Below, piece after piece: positions 47,613-59,452 of a DNA stretch of 64,000 nucleotides (position 1 is its first letter; every line of letters begins with the position of its first letter). The position numbers and the translations under genes are program-made. Source of the DNA: Pinus tabuliformis (Eukaryota; Streptophyta; Pinopsida; Pinales; Pinaceae). The stretch covers positions 210,545,742-210,609,741 of the forward strand of contig CM062818.1 in assembly GCA_031772625.1 (NCBI GenBank). The letters are read 5' to 3'. Below the pieces are notes generated by a model. That model saw only the letters and a list, made by a program, of their open reading frames with translations. It had not been told where the DNA came from and did no database searches.

Positions 47613-48047
47613 GTTCAGGCTTCTCTCGACGGTTGAATTCTACACAAGTGCAAGAGAAATCGTAACAAGGAAATAACAATGACAATCCATAACGGGATAG
47701 ATATATTACTCGAAGCGTGGCAAGATTAATTCTAAAAGTGGCTGCGGATCTAATGATTTGAGAAGGCACCGCAGATGCAATGATGGTGATTTTACAGCCT
47801 GCAGCTCCATAAATGACCATTACTTAGTTATTAAACCGAATGACCCCTTAAAGCGTGCAACAGATTTTTTCAAAGGTCTAATCGTAAATGTTCATTAAAC
47901 CGAAGGGGCAAAGCTTTTAAATACGCATGCACTACCTTATCCCTGCATTTAACGGCATTTTGAAATCTGTGCTTTTGTCAAATCAGATTCAAATATAACT
48001 TTGAAGCTTTGAAATAATCACCTTTTAGGAATTCTGGTCATCATTAA

Positions 48048-48415
48048 GCGTCATCGCATCGCATCAGGGGTGTGAGTGATATTATCGTTTGGGAGAGATC
48101 TTGGCGAATGCCGATTGCGACATTGCATCGTATTAGCGCGCGAACATAATCCCTAGATGTATATCAAATGATTTACCGACTACCGATAGCGATATCACAT
48201 CGCATCGGGGAAAAGATCTGAGCGTCTTATGAAAATGTATGGGATTCCGCCGACTACCGATAGCGATATCGCATCGGGTCGTGGCTTAAAGCGCTTTTCA
48301 TAAGAGGCAGCGCCGATAGCTGATCACCGATATTACGTCGCATCGGGGAAAAGACATGTGCTTTTTCTGTGTGTGCATTGACTATCGCCGATGGCCGATA
48401 GCGATATCGCATCGG
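48048..48415. promoter_or_regulatory. Periodic array of a GCGATATCGC-centred motif
   Basis: Copies of CCGATAGCGATATCGCATCG or close variants begin at 48,111, 48,183, 48,257, 48,327 and 48,395, spaced 72, 74, 70 and 68 bp. A partial copy lies near 48,048. Three of them run on into GGGGAAAAGA or a similar tail. The core GCGATATCGC is a perfect 10-bp palindrome. The array lies 440-800 bp upstream of the minus-strand ATG at 47,612, where a promoter or protein-binding array would be. Function is inferred from position only. Confidence 0.7.
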
Positions 48416-49779
48416 AAAGGACCAAGGTAACAAGCGATCTTGCGATTGCTTTTTCGGACTTAACCAAAAATTGCTTGTTATTTATTCAAAAAGGCTTTTA
48501 TTCACAAATTCATTTGATTATCATACCTTTTTCGAACAAATTCATTAATGCCAATTAAAATTTTAAAAGGGACCCATTTCATATGTTAATTGTTTGTGAT
48601 AAAAATGTTATGAAATGGGGGGTTGTTGTAGGGCACAACAGGAGGGTAGATTTATCAAAAGATGAATCACCCTAAATAAGAATCATTATGATTCAATATA
48701 TTTGGATAGAATGATGTTAGTAATAGTGATATAAAATTTTAAAATAAGATAAAAATAATTTTATAGTCTAAGACATACTTGAAGATGTTTCTTGACAAAC
48801 CTTGTAGGAAGTGTAAGCCATGATCTTTTATACCTGTAATGCATACTTTCAAGTATAACATGTGATACCAGAGACATAATTTAATTCCTTAAGTTAGATC
48901 TCCTACATAACCATGGAGGATGGTATCCTATAAAAGTTATTCCTTCTTTCAAATAAGGACTTCTACTTGACATCCTAGATTACTTGTAATCCCTAGAATA
49001 TAAGATTGCATGTTGTAATCTTTATTCTAGACTAGTCATAAACAAGGATCATTGAAAAGTTAAAAGATTATGTTATATGATTACATACCTTTGATTTGAT
49101 GACTTATTAGACTAGTTGAAGGTGCATCTTGTTAAACACTTACTTCATTTCCTTGAGTTGAAACCTTGTGCTTGTACTCACACAAGATTTGAATTTTATC
49201 CTTTTATAGGACAAACTTCGGATCAAATCCTCCTTTCGCAATGTTTGCATAGCAAGATCCATGTTACTGAATTTTGTTCTTGAGTTTGCATTGAATACTT
49301 TATCACTGCAATGCCACCGAGATTGAGATCCTACCACTGTGATAGTACTGAGACCTCATAATCGAGACTTCATTTTCTATGGTGGCACCTAAACTTTCTT
49401 GTTGTGCAGACACCTAATCCGTATTCCCTTACTGTGATGTCCAAACTCCATCCGAGCTGAAATCATCTCTGTAATATATAGCAAGGTGATATTTTCATTA
49501 AACTGTGCCATCACGAAATACTAAGAACCCAATCTCTGAAAATATCTAAATTGTCTCACTGTGTAGGTACTAAAAATCTCTCTCTATGGAGGCAATGAAA
49601 TGTCACTGTGTTGTTACCAAGACTGTGTTATTCTTGTAACACTGAAATTGAATCCCTTAATTTTTTTCTTTCTTTCTTTCTTTTTTCTTTTTTTGTTGTG
49701 GGATCACTGAACTAATCACTCATTCTCTAACTATCTCACTATATACCAGAATTCATTATCATGACATCGGAATTTCCTT

Positions 49780-49902
49780 ATGATATTTTGCAGTGATCTT
49801 TCATTGCTCTTGTTGAGATTGACCGAGCTTCTTTGTTATGACATATTGGAATCCTGCATTGTCATTGTAACTGTCTTCAAATGGCCTTTTACTTTGACCA
49901 TA
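49780..49902 (-). other. Short open stretch after the PBS
   Basis: The minus strand gives WYQSYGQSKRPFEDSYNDN and KKLGQSQQEQ before a stop at 49,801. It could be a leftover gag start. No domain is recognised. Confidence 0.2.
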
Positions 49903-49914
49903 GCTCTGATACCA
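49903..49914 (-). promoter_or_regulatory. PBS of the large non-autonomous element
   Basis: TGGTATCAGAGC on the minus strand, a perfect Met-tRNA PBS, directly abutting the LTR. Confidence 0.95.
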
Positions 49915-50988
49915 TTTTGGGAAATCCATAGAGTTAGCAGTTAAAACGATCTCTCTTATTATGACATTAGCTTGTGATGTGTTCATTAATAGTATTAGAT
50001 CTTTTAATTATCTTTTCTAATCATCAAGATTAAGGCCAAGCAACAAATAGATGAGAACACAAGATGTAGGCACACTGCAAGGGCAAAACCCCCTTGAGGG
50101 GAAAACCCAATCACAAATTCTTCCTTCAGGAGATTCAAAAGATGAGATGACCAAGTTCCTTACAATCTAAACCAAGAAATCCTCCATCCGTCAATTCAAA
50201 CTTATCATGCATCAGTTCCATCCGCTTGTAGTAGTCAGTCTTCTTCACACTAGTCTTTTGAAGAGATCACCTTTGTAAACAATCTGAGCTCCTTTATCTA
50301 CTGTGATAGCATTGCTATAATAGCACTGAGATACTGAGAGCAAATCATTATAATAGCAGCAGATTTAAGTCACTGTAATAGCAATTGAGATGATGTGAGA
50401 GCACCAAGTTAATGTTACTGTGATAGCACCAAATAGCAATGCAAGTTTATCTCTGTAATGACAATGAGCCTCTCCTTCAGAAGTAGCACCAAACTGAAAT
50501 CATCATACTGTGATATCCAAACTTAACACTCGGATTATATGTCTGTGAAATTATGTCTGAACTTTTGTGTAATCACCGAAAGTAGGCTCTTTGAAATCCA
50601 AACTTGAGATAGATGTTATGCGAAAATCATAGGCTTGTATTTATAGTGGTATGTCCATACTAAATGAGTCGACATGAATCATGAAGGGATGCGTCTTTGT
50701 TGTAGGCCGACATGAATCATTTTATGATTGTTCCTTTGAGGCCGACTTGAAGGAGTCGTTGAGGAGGCTGACTTGATGATGGAGGAGTCTTTAACCAATA
50801 AACAAATTGACTTTGACAACACCCTAAAGCCTACAATGGAGGCTTGACCTAATACAAATGACCCAAGCATGAAACCCATGCTTTAATAAGTCAATAATGA
50901 AATTCTTTTTTCTTTTATTTTGACATATATATTACATTTTGACTTCAATTAAAATTATGAAGAGTGAACCTAATTATATTTTCCAACA
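49915..50988 (-). repeat. 5' LTR of the large non-autonomous element
   Basis: Aligns end to end with the other LTR, with scattered substitutions. The edge next to the PBS reads TTTTGGGAAATCC, having lost the TGTTGG terminus by substitution. Confidence 0.9.
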
Positions 50989-50993
50989 ATTAT

Positions 50994-53190
50994 CACAGCA
51001 AATAATGGTCGAATCTAACCACTGACCAAACAATCCCACTAGCAGCTTCCGAAGCCAAATTGCTTCGCATGTGGCCATGCTCACCTCCATGTATTCTGCC
51101 TCTACAAAACTCAGTGCCACGGACTTCTACTTCCAGCTGAACCAAGAGACAACCCCTAATCCAATCCTAAAGCAACACCCTGAGGTGTTTTTTTGATCCA
51201 CAGATCTGCATGCCCAGTTTGCATCTATATATCCCATCAAAGTGACACCATCACCTCGAGCATATCTCAGACCATACTCGATTATACCTCATAGATACCT
51301 GAATGCATGTCTCATTGTTGTCCAATGTACTCTCTTCAACTCCACGGTGAACTAATTGAGAGTATTGACAATAAAAAAAAAAATTGGCCTTATGTTGACA
51401 AGATACATGAGAGATCTGATGAATTGCCTATATAAAGTTGGGTCCACATCTACACCTTCTAATGTGTCTACCTTCCTCCAATTGGTAATCATAGGCATTG
51501 ACATGGGTCTATAGTCTTGCATTTTGAACCTCTTTAAGATCTCCATATTATATCTCCCTTGCCCAAGAAGGATCTTCCCCATTCGTCTACCATAACTCCA
51601 ATCCTAGTAATTAATTCATCAGTCCCAAGTCCTCCATCTTGAAATCTACTTGCAAGTCTCTCTTGTAGTCCTCTATGAACTATGATGATCTTGTCAAGAA
51701 CATATCATCCACACTAAGATGAGTGGCTCGCCTCCTACCATCAAATAGTAGAGGTTGGAATTTGCCTCGCTTTTCATGAAGCCCATATGTTGCAAGTAGT
51801 TGTCAATCTGATGATACCATGCCCTAGAAGTTTGCTTGAGTCCGTGTAGCACCCTCTTCAACCTGCATACATGCGTATCTCTCCGATTCATCTCAAAACC
51901 CTCTAGTTGTTCGATATACACCTCCTTCGCTATCACTTGTTCAAGAAAGTTGTCTTGATATCCATCTAGTGAATCTTCCATCCCATTTGCGCTACTACAA
52001 ATATCACAACCCTGATGGAAGTCTATCTAGCCACTAGAGAAAAGGTCTCCTTATAGCCTATACCTTCCTTCTACACATACCCCTTGGCCACAAACCTTGC
52101 CTTCTATTTCTCCATGTTTCCATATGCATCATACTTTATCTTATAGATCCAATGAGAGCCTACTACCGACCTGTCCACTGGTCTAGGCATGACCTTCCAT
52201 ACATCATTGAGCATGATGGAGTTGTACTCCTCCACCATTGCATCCTGCCACACTTAATGTTGTGCAACCTCATGATAGCTAAAAGGCTCCTTGTCAACAA
52301 CCTCTGTCACCAACACCTTGTGCATGTCTCGTTGTTTGTGCTCTCTGGTGCTCTCCTTAGGAGATCCCATGAACACTTATGCATCATTCAATGTCTGAAG
52401 CATTTCTATAATTCTTTTTCTGTTGGTAGTGGTTGGAGCTTCATGCTCAAAATCCTGCCCCTGTTGCTCCATCTGTTGTGAACTCATAGGACCTTTTGCA
52501 CTTGAGCTAGTGCTCGTGCTAGTAACCATACTATTACTTTGTTGTCCCCATGGTTGTTATTCAACCCTTGGAGATTTTGCTAACCCACTCTGATCATCTA
52601 CTAGCAACTCACAAGATCTCCTGAAGGCTTTCTCCTCTTGGAACTTCACATCTCTTTTCATAATGATCCTCCTACTACCAGGAATATATATCATATACAC
52701 CTTGGACGTTTCATTATAACCAACAAAATAGCCCTTTTCTATATTCTGATCCAATTTGGTGCATTTATCATCTAGCATGTGAAAAAATAAATACTACCAA
52801 AGATCCTGAAGTGTGTGACCCTTAGCTTCTTCCTTGTGAAGACCTCCTCTAGTGTCATCTTCCCCAATGCTTTGTGAGGAACCCTGTTATATATGTACAT
52901 TGTTGTGCTACATGCCTCTGCCCATAGAAACTTAGGCATATCGTGGTCATATAACATCACCCTCATTGCTCCAACAATCATCTTGTTCTTTCGCTTCGCA
53001 ACACCATTTTTCTACGGGTTGTATGGAACTATCCAATCTCTCTCGATGCCCTCCTTCACAGAGAACCCTATGAAGGATTTATTTGTGTACTCACCTCCAT
53101 TATCCATACAAAGCACCTTGATATTTTTACTTATCATGTTCTCCACAAGAGCCTTGAACTCTTGGAAGCGGCTAAAGACCTTGTTACCGC
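50994..53190 (-). pseudogene. pol: Copia 2 integrase and RT remnant
   Basis: Integrase: VFSRFQEFKALVENMISKN, VLCMDNGGEYTNKSF and the segment DMPKFLWAEACSTTMYIYN. RT: AKEVYIEQLEGFEM, CRLKRVLHGLKQTSRAWYHQ, LYYLMVGGEPLILV, then a deletion of about 7 bp that removes the Tyr-Val of YVDD (about 51,715). RT thumb: MGKILLGQGRYNMEILKRF and DPTLYRQFIRSLMYL. Several frameshifts. It is a close relative of Copia 1 and Copia 3. Confidence 0.85.
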
Positions 53191-54785
53191 TCAAACTAGC
53201 AGGGGTCCTAAAAGGGGATCCTTGAAGGGATACTACTAGGCCAAGGGAAACAATGGAGCAATAGCTCACTGTTACCTCAGCTAAAGCTCTAATATTTAGA
53301 GACTTTCACCAATTGGAGGAGACCCCTTATAATAAGGATCACGAAAATGAATGGATCAATGATAGGATGAGAGGTGATCCTACAAGCCTATTCATAAGAG
53401 AGGCTCAAATATATAGCCTGCTTGCTTTGAAAGCAAGAGGAAAGGCTCTCTAGGAAGGGCTGAGGGAAATTATAAGAGCTAGGTTTTAATTATATGACTT
53501 GTCAAGAAGACTCGTAGCTCCTAAAATCTTTGTGGAAACTTGGATTCTAAGTGGTCTTTGTGAAATTGGCTTCAATAAGTTGTGGGACCACACAGGACCA
53601 AGTGGACCCAAAATTAGGTCAAGGGGATGGAATTTATCAACCAAGGGTGTGCTTAACCCAATTGAAGGGGGGAAAGTGATTAAAGGAGAAATTTTCTTTG
53701 AATTTTATGCAATAATACCAATGAGGTCAATAGCCAAAGGAAACCTAGGGCAAGAAATAGTCCTCGAGCTAAGGCTTACAATATCTCGAGATCCCACTGT
53801 CGGATTTGCCTAAAATTTGGAGGGCCTCTCGAGAAAACTCCAAAATAGTTTTGGACCAAAAATCGAAGTATTTGGATGGATAGATTGTGAGATAAGTGAT
53901 GCCCTAGGTGACCTATGTAGGCTAGGCCTAGAAAGAAAGAGAGAAGGTGAAGAAAAATATTCTTTAATGTGATCACTAGTGGAAGACCAGTGCCTTGATA
54001 TCTAGGAGAGATGAAGCCAGGGATAAATTAGGGTTTAGCTCGATCCCAACTTATCAAGAAGGCCTAGAAGACACTTTGCTAGTCTTAGGGATAGTTTGAA
54101 GCAACTTCAAGGTCTTTATACTTCGTTTAGCATGATTTAATGACTTATAAGGAGAAATAGTTATCCCTAGGAACATTCATTCATTCATTGCATGGCCCAA
54201 TCATGATACAACATGATTTAGAAACTTAATTTCCACAACCTCGCATAAATTGATGAAGTAAATAAGCCCTAAAATAGTGAAATTCCCAGCATCATGATGC
54301 AAAAAAATTACATAACAAAAATAGCATTTTAAAGGTACTTACATGCAAGAAGAATATATCCAATCATCAAATTTTCCAATAAGAGAAGCTCCAAGACAAA
54401 GAAGATTTAACCAAACATCAAAATTCATCCATTCATCCAAAAATCTTCTCCTCCAAAGAATGTGAAATTCTCACAAGAGCTAATGATCAATCCAAGTGAC
54501 GATGCTAAAATGAATTCACATCACTTGTATTTATACACTTCTAATGATCTTGATTTAGCTAATTAGGCCTATATTAGCCCCTACAATAAAACAATGTGCA
54601 AAATAACTAACTTTTGGTGACAAGCCCACCAAACTAGCTCATAAACAAAAAAAATAAGCCTCTCAAGAGGTCGAATAATAGATAGTGCATGTCGTTGGGG
54701 CCTTGGATGAGGCCTAATGGAGTCCATATGTGCCATAATGTGTAGTTCAACTCCTAGAAGCAGTGGACAATGGGTTTACCCCTTG
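53191..54785. other. Unassigned stretch after the truncated Copia 2
   Basis: No domain recognised. A plus-strand frame (53,499-53,813; KIFVETWILSGLCEIGFNKL) has somewhat protein-like composition but no known relative. TCATTCATTCATT occurs near 54,178. Confidence 0.35.
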
Positions 54786-54793
54786 TAATAACC

Positions 54794-55065
54794 AATGTTG
54801 CGAACATCACGATCGAGATTAAATCGGCGAGGGTTCGAATCAGAAAAAAATCATAAAAATCAGCAAAAAATCGGCAAAATACAAAAATCAATAATTTTTT
54901 GGGAAAAATTGCGATTTTTTTTTGGAAAAAATCGGGATTAAATCACAATTTTTTCAAATGAAAAAATCTCTGATTTAATCATTTCAGGCAAAAAATTACG
55001 ATTTTTTGAAAAAATCGTCGATTTAATCATTTCAGGAAAAAAAATCGCGATTTTCACAACACTGG
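54794..55065. mobile_element. hAT-type MITE
   Basis: 272 bp flanked by the exact 8-bp repeat TAATAACC (54,786-54,793 and 55,066-55,073). Imperfect terminal inverted repeats: AATGTTGCGAACATC on the left and, on the complement of the right end, CCAGTGTTGTGAAAATC. The interior is made of AAAAATCG / CGATTTTT words in both orientations, as in several plant hAT MITE families. No coding capacity. Confidence 0.75.
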
Positions 55066-55073
55066 TAATAACC

Positions 55074-57204
55074 TTTGGTGCTCCAAACGACATGTGGGGG
55101 CACACAATTGTCCTCATAGGTCTCTAAACAAATCGAAGATGCATGTAGATCGCCTGCAAGGGTTAGGATGATGGTGTAGGTGATGCCACATCATTGTGCA
55201 AGCCCTGTATCATCTACCAAGTGTATGGTGCAACTCTAGGGCCAGCAGGGCATGATGGATCAGGTGCATCTTCCTCACCCAATAAGTGAACCACGAGAAA
55301 TATCTAAATGGTTTTTTGGATCCATGAAGTGTTATCTGCTATTTTGAAGGCCCATGGCTCTCCACACACCCTACATGTGCCAACGTATCCCTCTGGAGTC
55401 AAGACCTCGTATAGGGAGACGAAACCCAAATGAGAACCACCTGTAATCCTGCATAAGATCCAATGTGTCCCCATGCCTTCCAGCACACCAAGTCATTGAA
55501 TAAATCAAGTAAAAGAGTTTATAAACCATGGATAACAAGTGAGCACTTCATAATGGCATGCCCTTCTACAGTCAACTTTGGCATGTGCTAATGTCTCCCA
55601 ACTCCAAATAGGGTTAACTAGGCATCCTATTAGGTGATTTCTACCTCTAAAGGGGGTGGTATGTTTGTGGTACATCCTTCAAATGGTGGTGTCATGTGGC
55701 ATAATGATGGAATGGAGTAGTGAATGAAAGGGGGCAACCTGGATCACATGTCATGGTACAAGGGTAGCTAATAAAAGGGAAGCCCACACTTGGGTAAATA
55801 ATGTGTAGAAGGGAGCAACTGCAATGCATGAGTTACCCCGACCTTGATTTTTCCACCCTTCTTCATATGTATTTTTCCTTTTTATGATTTTCTTTGCTTA
55901 ACTGCTTGGGGCTCTAAGTAATGATAGAGAATATGCATAAATTATAGTAGTTGATACCTCCTTATAAGGTGGGGCAGTTCATCACCCGCCAGGGGTTGGG
56001 AAAATCATGGGTTAATGAATGAAAAAGGAGGCTTATCAAGGGAAATTTAAGAACCAGGGTGATGACCATGGAATGGGGTAGATCTCATGTCATGGCTTTT
56101 TCCCACATGCTAAATGCTTTTGTCCCAGCCATCTTTTGTATTTTTTGGTACAATTTCCTATTGAATGTGGCCAATTATTCTTTTTCTTTTCCTTTTAACT
56201 ACATCAACCTCCGGACATCATTCCAGACTTGACTTAAAATGTAGGTCAAGGGGAGGGGGTGGCTGACCCTATGTGGACCCAATGGAGGAATGTGGACCCA
56301 AGTGGGAGGAGATATGATTGGGAGTGTAATGAGCAGAAGGGGAGTAATATATGTGAATCGGGCAATGGGACCATGCAACCAAAATTAGGGCTTCCTATGT
56401 ATGATACTAGGGTGCAAGGTTAACATCCCAAAAGATACCTGGGGGATGAGCACTGACCTAGACCACTCCTTCTATTGAATCCCCCCATTAATCCATGCCC
56501 AAAGTTTCCATGATAAATAAACTAGAATACTCAATTACCAAATAACAAGGCATACCTTTAGGTTTGGGGCGCCTACCTCAAACATACAAACATGACAGAT
56601 GGGTGAGGGACCACATGGCTGGCTCAAGTGGTGGAGAAATGGCACATCAATCTAGTTGGTCATTGCGAGGGGTTGTTGGTTGCCAGCTGACGACCAACAT
56701 GGAGAAAAATTTTCTCCTAGGGATATCACCCACAAAATGGTGGGTAACATCTTGCTCCAACTAGGACATGATCTCTCAGAAAGTGGGCAAAGCTACTCGA
56801 ACGGGAGATCATGAGAACATGACTAATATCTTGGTTACTATAGCCCTATTACCTGCACATATCAAAGACTAAACCCACGTGACATCATGCTTTTATGGTG
56901 TCTTATGATAACCCATGCTTAGTGTTAGGTCGTAAAATCAACAGAAAAATAAAAATATGCAAATTTCAATCTAAATGCAGCTAATCTACCATGAGAAATA
57001 TCATATGTCATTAGTTCTCATACGAAAATAAGCTTGCAATACATCCTACCCTAACATGCATATGGTACAAAACCAACACTAAGTGTAATCATAAAGCCAG
57101 TGCAACCAACATATCATCAAATCAATATAAATATGTCGGCCTATATGATTACTCATGTACCAAGTGCCAAAGCGAATGTGGATAGAATCACATGGATGAT
57201 AACG
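55074..57204. other. Unassigned stretch, no gene seen
   Basis: Balanced composition, with only short scattered frames on both strands. It may be the non-coding part of an old LTR element. No LTR pair or domain was found. Confidence 0.4.
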
Positions 57205-58025
57205 CTAGTGGGAGGGAGGAAAATATAATTCCCACACATTGATGATCACGTGAGAAGGGGAAAGAAAAGGATGTAATCTAATCCATGAGATCCTCTCTTC
57301 TAGCCAAAATATAGAGCTATCAATGATTAGGCTCATAAACTTTTGATAGATGGCAACCTCAGGCATATTATTTCCATTATGGTCCTTATTGTTTATGTCA
57401 TATTTTAGGTCCTTTATAGGATTATGATTAGTAGGCAAGGGAGACTGATGAGATGGAAAAACACAAGTAGGTTTCCTATGATGATCATACTGAAAAGAGG
57501 GGATTATAAATTGATCACGATCTTGAGGGTGTATCAAAGGAGATAAAGTATATTCAATGAGGGGTTCTTCCTTAACACCATACTCAGAAGGGGGAAGGGC
57601 TCATGGTCATTTTGAAAAGGGGCGAGGGAATCACCTGTGGAAGACTTGAAGTGATGAAAAAAAGGATAAGGAAAAAGGGAGGGTGAAGTATTACATTCAA
57701 CGGGCTTTTCTTCCTCAAAATCATCCTTTTCATGTAAGGGTAAATAATGACCCTTCTTCTCAAGGGTATCGATGGATATGTCATCATAAATAATGCTTGA
57801 GAGAAAGGGAAGACCACTCTCAACTTCATCTTCCTTGTCGGTGTCACAAATGGGGGCACAATCAAATTGAGGACCAACAATTTCCCATTTCTCCTTTTCA
57901 ATGTGGAAGTTGTTGAGCGGTATAAATGCAAGATTTAAAACAACATTTAAATTGTTAATCCGGGAGTATGTAAACTTAGAGGCACAGCACTGGAAATGCC
58001 AGAGAAATACTTCAGCAACCTGCAC
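57205..58025 (-). pseudogene. Relic of an acidic protein, one frameshift
   Basis: The minus-strand frame from 58,025 (CDTDKEDEVESGLPFLSSII, GHYLPLHEKDDFEEEKPVEC) continues after a frameshift near a 5-C run (about 57,590) as EYGVKEEPLIEYTLSP and DRDQFIIPSFQYDHHRKP, to 57,205. It is rich in Asp, Glu and Pro with repeated short blocks. A related acidic piece lies at 60,682-60,942. No family is recognised. It could be the linker or tail of an LTR-element polyprotein. Confidence 0.4.
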
Positions 58026-58249
58026 TAGTTAATACAATGGCATCACACCATTTTGGAAATTGAATTCATTCGAGAAAAATACTTGTCACAAACTTTGACA
58101 AAAAATTAAAGCATTCCTTGCAATCAATCTGAAAATAATGCTAGAAAATGAAATATGTTCCTGTAATCAAGACTCTAGTGCTTTAAAAAGATCAGAAGGG
58201 ATGATCTTCTATTATACTTATAAATCTGAGTCCTTCACTAAAGATATCT

Positions 58250-58715
58250 CATTCTTGTACTAGAGAAACCACGTGCCTGTACCAAAATGAGTCTCATTCC
58301 TTCACTAGAACTTAATGAAAGGAACTTGAATCAGCAGAAAAAATTCTGGTAAATAAAGGAAAGAAAGGAAAATTTGTGTGATTGATTATCAGTGTGTTAA
58401 GAGATAGAGAAAAAATTAGACTTATAGTTATGCCTGTCTCTGTTACAAGTTTTCCATTCCTGGATTGAATCTGCATTCCTGCACTGCAACAATGCTCTTG
58501 CGCTGGAACAGAGTTCTTATACTGGAACAATATTCCTGTACTAAAAGAAAGTTACAATACCAGAGGTATATTCGGTTCCAGCATTGAGTAACCTTACTTA
58601 ATACTAGGATTCTCGGTTCCTGTACTAGGGTGCACTATTCCTGTACCAAGGTATCGATTCTTGTACCAAGACAGATATTCATGTACTAGAGAACCAGTAT
58701 TCCTATACCAAGCTT
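58250..58715. repeat. Degenerate array of a TTCCTGTACTAG-like motif
   Basis: Close variants recur at least a dozen times at irregular 20-35-bp steps (ATTCTTGTACTAGAG, GTGCCTGTACCAAAA, ATTCCTGTACCAAGG, ATTCATGTACTAGAG). The pattern resembles repeated binding motifs in an LTR U3 or a diffuse minisatellite. No element ends were defined here. Confidence 0.65.
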
Positions 58716-59452
58716 CCAAACCACTTGCATGAAATGTAAAGGGTGCTAAGTATGAATTGATTGCAAAGTAAATCAGAGCAGAGAATAAATCACACATAAT
58801 CACAAGGCTCCTCTATTATTCATTCAAAAGCAAAAACACTTCATGAATCAAAGGAAATCTCTATTGCAACAGAAAGCTTCTTCATGTAAGAATGAACATC
58901 TAATCTAAGAATCACAACATCCCTTCTCTTTTAGACGATTGTCGCCATATAAACCAGACTTGTGCCTTTCTCAAATGGAGGTTTTAGTTCAAAGGGTCCC
59001 TCAATGGATTCTAGTCCTTGACTAGGCTATTCCCGCAGGGAAGTAGACACATTTACAAATCCTGGCAAGGTGAACAGGGTTTCATTCAAACTCGGGGAAA
59101 TATAACTAATGAATCAATCCTAAGTCAAACTTGCTTGTTGAGAATACTTGCAAACTTGTACTCATAAACGAAACATACTTGCGTAAAGGAAATAAATCGA
59201 CTTGCAGGAATAAACACTCTCGCCGAAATAACTCACACTTGCAGGATTAAAGCACACTTTGAACACACCTTTGCAGAAAGGAGTCCATGAAATGCATCAA
59301 AGGAAAGAAATACTACAGTAATCTTAAATAGATGAACACACCCGCACTATCAAACCTCAAATCTGAGTAGCACGCAATTTATGAAGACAGCTTAGATTTT
59401 TTAGCTTAATAAAACGAAATACTTCTTTCCTTGAACCTGCATACAATATATA
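58716..59452. other. Non-coding stretch
   Basis: No coding frame. ACTTGCAGGA-type words recur at 59,200-59,250. It may belong to the same LTR-like region as the motif array to its left. Confidence 0.35.

Larger units (their letters stand above)
43390..48640 (-). mobile_element. Nested unit carrying a large two-part ORF, class unknown
   Basis: Bounded by TGTTGATGCCCC on the left and GGGCACAACA on the right (TG...CA with a short imperfect inverted match), and flanked by an exact 5-bp repeat GGAGG (43,385-43,389 and 48,641-48,645). It holds, on the minus strand, 1 kb of leader with a periodic palindrome array, a 3.3-kb ORF region, then 0.9 kb of A/T-rich tail. No direct LTR pair was found by eye, and no RT, integrase or transposase. 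A 3' LTR could run from TGTTAATGCC at 44,252 to 43,390, but no matching 5' LTR is seen. Confidence 0.55.
39504..50988 (-). mobile_element. Large LTR element without recognisable pol, inserted in Copia 2
   Basis: LTRs at 39,504-40,576 and 49,915-50,988 (about 1,073 bp each) end in CCAACA. The TSD ATTAT is exact on both sides (39,499-39,503 and 50,989-50,993). A perfect Met-tRNA PBS adjoins the right LTR and a purine tract adjoins the left one, so the element reads leftwards. Without the nested 5.25-kb unit, about 4.1 kb of interior remains with no gag, protease, integrase or RT that I can find. This fits a LARD-type (large non-autonomous) element. Confidence 0.9.
38163..53190 (-). mobile_element. 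Copia element 2, split by a nested insertion and truncated
   Basis: The 3' LTR lies at 38,163-39,266, the RNase H C-terminus at 39,300-39,503, and the rest of pol at 50,994-53,190. The break at 39,503/50,994 falls inside RNase H: joining the two sides and removing one ATTAT copy restores the reading CCDNKSCIKL. The 5' part (protease, gag, 5' LTR) is missing. Integrase sequence stops at about 53,190 and unrelated DNA follows. Confidence 0.85.

Noticed and set aside
54178..54191. (TCAT)n microsatellite
   Set aside because: Only about three units, too short to annotate as a repeat.
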